Assembly (NCBI GenBank): GCA_943360385.1
Contig: CALRIM020000124.1
Span: forward strand, 1-9,323
Length of the DNA: 9,323 nucleotides
From: CAJBVG01 sp943360385
GTDB taxonomy: Bacteria > Bacteroidota > Bacteroidia > Sphingobacteriales > Sphingobacteriaceae
Direction: 5' to 3'
Made by a program: the position numbers and the translations under genes. The notes under the pieces were generated by a model that made no database searches, was not told where the DNA came from, and saw nothing but the letters and a program-made list of their open reading frames with translations. This document shows positions 1-5,372 of this stretch, piece after piece (the first letter of the stretch is position 1; every line of letters begins with the position of its first letter).

Positions 1-1
1 C

Positions 2-610
2 TGGCACTTCAGAACTTCAACCAATCAAACCCCTCGTTATGCTCAACCTGGAGAAGAAGGTAGAGAATCTTGGAAAATATTGGAACTGAAAATCCTAGCT
101 GATGTTGGATTGGTGGGATTCCCAAATGCTGGTAAATCTACCCTCCTTTCGGTGGTAAGTGCGGCAAAACCAGAAATTGCTGATTACCCATTTACTACTC
201 TTGTTCCAAATTTAGGAATCGTTTCTTATAGAGATAACAAATCATTTGTAATGGCCGATATCCCTGGTATTATTGAGGGAGCTTCACAAGGTAAAGGATT
301 AGGAATCAGATTCCTTCGTCATATTGAACGAAATGCAGTACTGTTATTTATGGTCCCTGCAGATAGTAGTAATATACATAAGGAGTTTGAAATTCTTCTT
401 AAAGAACTAGAATTGTATAACCCCGAATTACTTCTAAAGCCTAGAATGCTTGCGATTACCAAAGCCGATTTATTAGACGAGGAATTAATTCAAGAAATAA
501 AACAAGATCTCCCTAAAATTCCCCATATTTTTATCTCATCTGTTGCACAACAAGGTATTTTAGAACTAAAGGACATGCTTTGGAAAGAAATTAACAAAGA
601 AATCCTGTAA
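2..610 (+). CDS. obgE: GTPase Obg/CgtA, 5'-truncated by window edge
   Basis: Obg is an essential GTPase that associates with the 50S ribosomal subunit and acts in ribosome assembly and stress control. The frame is open from base 2, so 202 residues are visible and the N-terminal glycine-rich Obg fold lies mostly outside. The visible protein opens with the end of that fold (WHFRTSTNQTPRYAQPG, residues 1-17). The G domain follows: G1 GFPNAGKST (39-47), switch I DYPFTTL (61-67), G3 DIPG (86-89), a G4 variant TKAD (153-156) where most GTPases have NKxD, and G5 near SSV (179-181). The protein ends just after the G domain, so there is no C-terminal OCT domain, which is usual in this phylum. A TTG at 80 can be read as a start, but the family-conserved residues upstream show it is internal. 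The next gene starts 34 nt downstream on the same strand. Identification is firm. Confidence 0.96.
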   Translation, partial: WHFRTSTNQTPRYAQPGEEGRESWKILELKILADVGLVGFPNAGKSTLLSVVSAAKPEIADYPFTTLVPNLGIVSYRDNKSFVMADIPGIIEGASQGKGLGIRFLRHIERNAVLLFMVPADSSNIHKEFEILLKELELYNPELLLKPRMLAITKADLLDEELIQEIKQDLPKIPHIFISSVAQQGILELKDMLWKEINKEIL

Positions 611-621
611 CTTTCCCTAAG

Positions 622-639
622 CCCTTTTCGTATAAAGGG
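622..639 (+). other. short inverted repeat between obgE and the receiver gene
   Basis: CCCTTT (622-627) and AAAGGG (634-639) can pair as a 6-bp stem with a 6-nt loop. It lies between the obgE stop codon and the ATG at 645. The right arm, AAAGGG, is the only purine-rich stretch placed like a ribosome binding site for the next gene (5 nt before the ATG). No T run follows, so it is not a convincing terminator. A regulatory role is speculation. Confidence 0.25.
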
Positions 640-644
640 TATCT

Positions 645-1037
645 ATGATATTGGAAAAACCCAAAGGGCGAGTGTTAGTTGTTGAAGATGACGACATTAG
701 CCAGTTCTTAATTAAAAAAATGATGGATGATTTGGGTTTTGAAACTCAAATTGTTTCTAATGGGGTAGAAGCAATAGCAATATTAGAAAAAGAACCCTTC
801 GATGCTGTTTTAATGGACATCGAAATGCCTATAATAAGTGGATTTGAAGCCACCAGAAGAATCCGAAATAGCAATATCTCCCATTTACACACTATTCCCA
901 TCATTGGAATTTCAGCAAATCCATTCGAAACCGAACTTCAACCTTTTATTGATAAAGGCATGAATGATTACATTTCTAAGCCAATCCACGAATTGGAATT
1001 GCTTCAAAAGCTTGAAAAACAACTTAAAACAAAATAA
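645..1037 (+). CDS. stand-alone response regulator receiver domain protein
   Basis: The 130-residue protein is a single CheY-like receiver domain with no output domain, expected in the cytoplasm. It has the acidic cluster E14-D15-D16 for metal binding, the phosphoacceptor D58 in LMDIEMP, the switch Ser S90 in GISAN and the conserved K112-P113. The sequence around D58 (MDIEMPIISGFEATRRIR) resembles receiver domains of hybrid histidine kinases more than classical chemotaxis CheY. It may therefore be a phosphorelay intermediate or act by binding another protein. The ATG at 645 begins 34 nt after the obgE stop, so read-through from obgE is possible. The next gene is another response regulator, 61 nt downstream with its own promoter. 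No cognate kinase is visible. The domain assignment is firm; the pathway is unknown. Confidence 0.93.
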   Translation: MILEKPKGRVLVVEDDDISQFLIKKMMDDLGFETQIVSNGVEAIAILEKEPFDAVLMDIEMPIISGFEATRRIRNSNISHLHTIPIIGISANPFETELQPFIDKGMNDYISKPIHELELLQKLEKQLKTK

Positions 1038-1047
1038 TTTTATATTC

Positions 1048-1078
1048 TTTGCACATTAATGGGAATATTATAATTTTG
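1048..1078 (+). promoter_or_regulatory. Bacteroidota-type promoter for the sigma-54 response regulator gene
   Basis: A -33 element TTTG (1048-1051), a 19-nt spacer and a -7 element TAATTTTG (1071-1078) fit the Bacteroidota consensus TTTG-N19-TAnnTTTG exactly. Transcription would start near 1082-1086, giving a short leader of about 15 nt before the ATG at 1099. This suggests the gene is transcribed by the primary sigma factor and separately from the upstream genes. Confidence 0.7.
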
Positions 1079-1098
1079 GGAATACTAAACTAATCCCA
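1060..1098 (+). repeat. 11-bp direct repeats plus inverted half-site over the promoter
   Basis: TGGGAATATTA (1060-1070) and TGGGAATACTA (1077-1087) match at 10 of 11 positions and start 17 bp apart. One lies in the promoter spacer and the other overlaps the -7 element and probable start point. A third, inverted copy, TAATCCCA (1091-1098, reverse complement TGGGATTA), sits just before the start codon. The arrangement looks like a repressor or autoregulator binding site; which protein binds is not known. Confidence 0.45.
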
Positions 1099-2460
1099 AT
1101 GCAAAATAGTTCATATAAAATTTTCGTAGTAGAGGATGATTTATGGTACAGTAAGTATTTAAATCATCAACTTTCTCTAAACCCAGAATACGACGTTAGA
1201 ATATTCAATGATGCAAAAACATTTTTGGCATCTATGCATGAGTTGCCAGATATTATAACGCTCGATTATAATTTACCGGATATGAATGGGTCCGAAATAC
1301 TAAAGAAAATAAAATCCATTTCGCCCAACACCAATGTTATTATTATTTCCGGACAAGAAGATATTCAAACGGCCATCAATTTATTAAAAGATGGGGCGTA
1401 TGATTATATTACCAAAGACGATAATACAAAAAACAGAATTTTCAATATCATTAATCATATTCGAGATAATATTGGTTTGCAAAACGAATTAAACCAATTA
1501 CGTGAAGAAGTAATTGAAAAATACGATTTCGAAAAAAATATTATTGGTAATAGTCCATCCATAAAAAAAACATATGCTTTAATACAAAAAGCTTGTGCAA
1601 CAAATATCAATGTTTCTATAACTGGAGAAACAGGAACTGGTAAGGAGTTGGTTGCAAAAACAATTCATTTTCAATCCAAAAGAAATAAAATGCCATTTGT
1701 GGCAGTAAATGTTGCTGCTATTCCGAGAGACTTAATAGAAAGTGAATTATTCGGTCACGAGAAAGGAGCATTTACAGGAGCAAACGGACGAAGAATTGGT
1801 AAATTTGAAGAGGCTCATAAAGGGACTTTATTTTTAGATGAAATTGGTGAGTTTGATTTAAACTTACAATCTAAATTACTTAGAGTTTTACAAGAAAGAG
1901 AAATCACCAGAATCGGTAGTAATAGCCTTGTTGCAGTAGATGTTAGAATCATTACTGCAACGCATAAAAATCTTGCGGAAGAAGTAAAAGCAGGTCGATT
2001 TAGAGAAGATTTGTATTATCGTTTAATTGGATTACCAATTATGTTATCTCCTCTTAGAGAAAGAGATCATGATGTATTATTAATTGCAAAACATTTTATT
2101 CAGCATTTTTGCAAAGAGAATGGAATCAAACAAAAACTATTAAGCCCAGAAGCAAAAGACAGGTTACTTACGTATGCATTCCCAGGAAACATTAGAGAGT
2201 TAAAAGCAATCATTGATTTAGCAATTGTAATGTCGGAAACGGAGACGATAGAAGCAGACGATTTAACCTTTTTAAGAAATGCTGAACCAGATGATTTCTT
2301 ATTAGAAGAATTAACACTTGAAGAATACAACCAAAAAATCATTCAATTTTTCCTGAACAAATACAATGGTAATGTTTTAAATGTTGGAAAGAAGTTGGAT
2401 ATAGGGAAGTCTACTATTTATAGGTATTTACAAGAAGGTAAAGTTAAACTCCCTAAATAA
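1099..2460 (+). CDS. sigma-54-dependent NtrC-class response regulator
   Basis: This is a cytoplasmic activator of sigma-54 promoters, 453 residues, the usual NtrC-family length. An N-terminal receiver domain (about 6-122) has E12-D13-D14, phosphoacceptor D56, switch S84 and K106; the residue after K106 is Asp instead of the usual Pro. A linker rich in charged residues (about 125-146) leads to the AAA+ domain: Walker A GETGTGKE (176-183), the sigma-54 contact loop GAFTGA (223-228) and Walker B TLFLDEIGE (243-251). A Fis-type helix-turn-helix closes the protein (about 425-448, ending GKSTIYRYLQ). All key ATPase residues are present, so it should be active. It has its own promoter. No sigma-54 type -24/-12 site was found in the window, so its targets are elsewhere. 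The kinase partner is not visible. The 3' end faces the convergent secreted-protein gene. Confidence 0.95.
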   Translation: MQNSSYKIFVVEDDLWYSKYLNHQLSLNPEYDVRIFNDAKTFLASMHELPDIITLDYNLPDMNGSEILKKIKSISPNTNVIIISGQEDIQTAINLLKDGAYDYITKDDNTKNRIFNIINHIRDNIGLQNELNQLREEVIEKYDFEKNIIGNSPSIKKTYALIQKACATNINVSITGETGTGKELVAKTIHFQSKRNKMPFVAVNVAAIPRDLIESELFGHEKGAFTGANGRRIGKFEEAHKGTLFLDEIGEFDLNLQSKLLRVLQEREITRIGSNSLVAVDVRIITATHKNLAEEVKAGRFREDLYYRLIGLPIMLSPLRERDHDVLLIAKHFIQHFCKENGIKQKLLSPEAKDRLLTYAFPGNIRELKAIIDLAIVMSETETIEADDLTFLRNAEPDDFLLEELTLEEYNQKIIQFFLNKYNGNVLNVGKKLDIGKSTIYRYLQEGKVKLPK

Positions 2461-2493
2461 AAAAACCGCAGCCTGATTTTATTCAGACCACGG
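2459..2493 (-). terminator. intrinsic terminator for the minus-strand secreted-protein gene
   Basis: In minus-strand RNA the arms CCGTGGTCTGA and TCAGGCTGCGG (plus positions 2493-2483 and 2476-2466) pair over all 11 positions, using three G-U pairs, around a 6-nt loop. Seven T follow directly (2465-2459). It lies 24 nt beyond the stop codon of the gene ending at 2517. In plus-strand RNA the same three positions become C-A mismatches, and no T run follows closely. It therefore appears to act mainly on leftward transcription between the two convergent genes. Confidence 0.75.
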
Positions 2494-2516
2494 AGTTGTT
2501 TATGAAGTATTTTTAT

Positions 2517-3467
2517 TTATAGTTTATTTATTTTTTGAGTGTAAATGGTTTTTTCATCATTTACACTTAGAATATAAATTCCGTTAGGTAAACTAGAAAC
2601 ATCAATTGGCTCTTGAGAATTAAACTTCGTTAGTTTTAATTTTAATGCTCCATCTATTGATTTTACATTTAATTCTGCATTTTCAATTTTTGTACCGTCA
2701 GAAAAATTAACATAAATATTTTCTGAACTCGGATTAGGATAAACCGATAATTTAGATGCTTTGCTACCCTCCACACCTGTCATTTGTGTAGAAACAGAGA
2801 TATTATCGAATTTCAAATAAGTCCCTTGAGCACCCTCTAAATACGTAGCAAAAACATAAAACGTATCTGGAATAACGGTTTCATCTAAATATTGCATTTG
2901 AGCGGTAAAATCTTGGAATGAACCATTAGTATTTGAAGATACTTCAAACATTCCTACTCCAACAATTTCAGAACTATCACCTGCTACATTATATTTAGAA
3001 GCATATATATCGAAGTAAGCACTCCTTGGTCCACCATTAAATTCATACTGCCCATTTAGAGTTGTAATTCTCTCATTTGCTGCAAAAATTGTTGCTAAAT
3101 CCGACCCAATATTCATTGTATCAATTTCTATCCTTGCTGATGTATTTGCATTTATAACATCATAAACAGCTGAAATTGATATTGGAATATCGAAGAAATA
3201 ACTAAACATTAACCCATTAACAGGAGCCCACATTTCAGGGTGGTAGAATTTCATTTGCGTACCAGATCCTGTTTCAAAAGAATCTAAAGTCCATAATTCT
3301 AAATCACCATTTTGTAATCCAGAACCAGCGTTCTTGTGAGTTAATGTTTGAGATGCTTTCTTAATTCTCAAATTAGCATCAGTAATTTTATTTGAAGAGG
3401 TAAATTGTGCATTTACAGATGTATTCAATAAAATAATTCCAGAAATAAGTAAAAGTATTTTTTTCAT
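2517..3467 (-). CDS. secreted protein with T9SS type A C-terminal sorting domain
   Basis: The 316-residue protein starts with a clear signal peptide (basic MKK, hydrophobic core, probable cleavage after NA at about residue 20). It ends with a type IX secretion sorting domain (about 240-316): KLSVYPNPSSENIYV, then SLPNGIYILSV and a final strand ending in KINKL. Such proteins cross the outer membrane through the Por/T9SS channel, and the tail is removed on release or attachment to the surface. The middle (about 50-228) is rich in predicted beta strands, begins NGDLELW and ends with LKFDNISVS. This resembles the beta-sandwich carbohydrate-binding-like domains common in T9SS cargo, but no catalytic motif was recognised and I cannot name a function. 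It follows the FecR gene by 79 bp on the same strand, with a promoter candidate in between, and ends before an intrinsic terminator. Confidence 0.9.
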   Translation of the reverse strand: MKKILLLISGIILLNTSVNAQFTSSNKITDANLRIKKASQTLTHKNAGSGLQNGDLELWTLDSFETGSGTQMKFYHPEMWAPVNGLMFSYFFDIPISISAVYDVINANTSARIEIDTMNIGSDLATIFAANERITTLNGQYEFNGGPRSAYFDIYASKYNVAGDSSEIVGVGMFEVSSNTNGSFQDFTAQMQYLDETVIPDTFYVFATYLEGAQGTYLKFDNISVSTQMTGVEGSKASKLSVYPNPSSENIYVNFSDGTKIENAELNVKSIDGALKLKLTKFNSQEPIDVSSLPNGIYILSVNDEKTIYTQKINKL

Positions 3468-3502
3468 TTTTTAAAAAGTATTTTGTGTTTATATATTAAA
3501 GA

Positions 3503-3510
3503 CAAAAATA
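3503..3510 (-). promoter_or_regulatory. candidate -7 element for the secreted-protein gene
   Basis: Read on the minus strand, TATTTTTG matches the TAnnTTTG -7 consensus of Bacteroidota. It lies 35 nt before the ATG at 3467, so the leader would be about 30 nt. No good TTG is found 17-23 nt upstream, only TTTTCG, so this is a partial match in AT-rich DNA. Confidence 0.3.
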
Positions 3511-3546
3511 CTTTTCCTATACCCTTACTACTTTCGAAAAAAAAGT

Positions 3547-4533
3547 TTAATTACAAGATGAACCATTTAAAATTACTTGTTTATCCTTTATAGTATAGCT
3601 TATTCCGTTACTTAATTCTAATACATTTAAGACATCAGTTAAGCTGGGTTGGCTAAATTTACCAGTAAAATGACACTCCAAAATAGCATCGTTAGCCGTA
3701 ATATTTACATCGAAATATGAATTCATAAACAATATTAAATCTGCAATAGTAACATCTTCAAAATCCATTTCTTTAGTTTTCCAACTTAAATAATTCTCTG
3801 AAGGAGTTTCCATTTTTTCTACTGTATTGGTTTTAAAATTCACCTTCGCAGTATAGCCTGGTTCTATTTTCACATTATTATTTTCATTCAAACCAACTTC
3901 CACTTTACCAGTTTTTACACTTACAATAATTTCTGATGAATTTTTTCGTGCATATACATTAAAAGAAGTACCTAATACTTTTGTATATGCATTAGCTGTG
4001 TGAATAATAAACGGATGGGCTTTATCTTTTGTAATTTCAAAAAAAGCTTCACCCTCTAATTTTATATCACGTGTACCACCTCTAAAATTTTCTGGATATT
4101 CCAAAACAGAATTGGCATTTAAATAAACCTTACTATTATCGGGTAGCGTAATTTCTTTCAGTTCAGATAAACTTGCTACCTGAATCATTTCGGGACTCTT
4201 CAATTGATTTGTGTAAATCCATGTAACACCTAATAAAACAACAATAGCAGCTGCTATTCTATAAAAAATAGAATTAGATTTACGCTGTATCGGAATTACC
4301 TTAGATGTGTCTCCTAAATCTAATTCTTCAGAAACATATTCCCATGCAGCATTTACATCTGGGTTAAAAGAATCATCTTCTTTTCCAGCATCCCATATCC
4401 TCTGCATTTCAGCAAAATGTTGAGCATTTTCTTCGGACGAATTTATCCAAACTTGAAGTTGCTCTTCCCCTGCTTTATCTAGCTCTCCCACTAATTTTAG
4501 TGCAATTAGCTCATCAATATTTTCGAGGTTCAT
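3547..4533 (-). CDS. FecR-family anti-sigma factor (inner membrane)
   Basis: FecR proteins hold or activate their ECF sigma factor in the cytoplasm and receive a signal from a TonB-dependent receptor in the periplasm. The 328 residues show the expected order: a cytoplasmic sigma-binding region (1-85, with the W-containing helix QVWINSSEE at 27-35 and RIWDAG at 45-50), one membrane segment (about 91-107, IAAAIVVLLGVTWIY), the FecR domain (about 118-215, with LPDNSKVYLNA, LEGEAFFEI and VLGTSFNVYA), and a C-terminal DUF4974/STN-like domain (about 255-322). The length is normal for the family. The ATG lies 2 nt after the stop codon of the DUF4249 gene, so it is almost certainly co-transcribed. 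It is unusual that it lies last, behind the receptor and DUF4249 genes, instead of next to the sigma gene. The only two cysteines I see, C287 and C327, are both periplasmic. Confidence 0.94.
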   Translation of the reverse strand: MNLENIDELIALKLVGELDKAGEEQLQVWINSSEENAQHFAEMQRIWDAGKEDDSFNPDVNAAWEYVSEELDLGDTSKVIPIQRKSNSIFYRIAAAIVVLLGVTWIYTNQLKSPEMIQVASLSELKEITLPDNSKVYLNANSVLEYPENFRGGTRDIKLEGEAFFEITKDKAHPFIIHTANAYTKVLGTSFNVYARKNSSEIIVSVKTGKVEVGLNENNNVKIEPGYTAKVNFKTNTVEKMETPSENYLSWKTKEMDFEDVTIADLILFMNSYFDVNITANDAILECHFTGKFSQPSLTDVLNVLELSNGISYTIKDKQVILNGSSCN

Positions 4534-4535
4534 CT

Positions 4536-5372
4536 TTATTCTATGTTTATAGGTTTAATAACATGATTATGGTAAGAAGCGACAATACCTAATCCATTTT
4601 TTACATTCGAATACAATTTGCTGTATTCGAAGTTTGGAAATCCGCTTGTGCTATTCTTTTTAGTCAAATCGAAATTGTAATATGTTTCATCCACCATTAA
4701 TAAATGTAATTCCATAAATTTCATCACATTTCTCATCTCTGCATTACTTTTATATACAACACTCATCGGTTGATTATATCCTGCGCCAGCAACCGTTTCA
4801 TATTGATTTGGAAGTAGTTGTTCTTGAACAACATTAAACGATTGATTTACTGTATCAATAACAATGTACATCAATTCCGCGTCAGTTCTATAATATGTTT
4901 TCGAAAGTGCTGTACTGTCTTTCCAATTTAATGTCACAGAATACGTTACTTTCCCATCTGCGATGGTTGAATCTAACGAATACGTGAAATCTAATGGAAC
5001 ATCCGATAATGTTGTGCAACTTGCTTCTGCCCATCGTCCGTCGTTAGTGTTTGCTTTTATTGTATAGGTAGTAGACGGCAGAATTTGTATCGTTGATGTA
5101 TAAGCACTCTCATTAAAATCAAAGTTCATTGTATCCGTTTGAACCCCATCTGTTATCGTTACAATTGCATTATAAATCATAGGATCAATACTAGCACCTA
5201 TGGTTGGAACTGTTTGCGATAAACGTACTCTGACTAAGGTATCTTCGGGCGAAATAAATGCATTTAATACCAGCTTAGATTCTCCAGGTGCCAATGTTAT
5301 GTCCGAATCGTATTCATCGCATGATGTATACAAAATGGAAATACTTAATAATATATAGAGAATATTTTTCAT
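4536..5372 (-). CDS. DUF4249-family lipoprotein
   Basis: The 278-residue protein has a lipoprotein signal peptide: MKN, a hydrophobic stretch, then LYTSC with the lipidated Cys at 18. An acidic stretch follows (DEYDSD, 19-24), resembling the lipoprotein export signals that send Bacteroidota lipoproteins to the outer face of the outer membrane. The body reads as beta-rich: an early VLNAFISPEDTLVRVRLSQ block (34-52), repeated strands, and the typical DUF4249 ending with SKLYSNVKNGLGIVASY. DUF4249 has no established biochemical function; its genes often sit beside TonB-dependent receptors. Here its ATG directly abuts the receptor stop codon (TAAATG), which points to translational coupling and a shared job, perhaps as a surface lid or ligand-binding partner of the receptor. 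That role is inference. The family call rests on the N-terminal and C-terminal patterns and the neighbourhood. Confidence 0.85.
   Translation of the reverse strand: MKNILYILLSISILYTSCDEYDSDITLAPGESKLVLNAFISPEDTLVRVRLSQTVPTIGASIDPMIYNAIVTITDGVQTDTMNFDFNESAYTSTIQILPSTTYTIKANTNDGRWAEASCTTLSDVPLDFTYSLDSTIADGKVTYSVTLNWKDSTALSKTYYRTDAELMYIVIDTVNQSFNVVQEQLLPNQYETVAGAGYNQPMSVVYKSNAEMRNVMKFMELHLLMVDETYYNFDLTKKNSTSGFPNFEYSKLYSNVKNGLGIVASYHNHVIKPINIE

Noticed and set aside
80..610. TTG start giving a 176-residue GTPase
   Set aside because: The same frame is open to base 2 and encodes conserved Obg residues upstream (FRTSTNQTPRYAQPGE), so the gene is truncated by the window edge and the TTG is internal.
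622..639. Terminator after obgE
   Set aside because: The 6-bp stem is not followed by a T run; it is kept only as a low-confidence hairpin.
2100..2342. 80-codon minus-strand frame inside the sigma-54 regulator gene
   Set aside because: It is antisense to the conserved AAA+/HTH coding sequence, has no family signature and no promoter or partner gene.
3531..3550. Terminator after the FecR gene
   Set aside because: Leftward RNA has a T-rich run (eight T) but no GC-containing stem before it; TTTCGAAA is only a small AT palindrome after the run.
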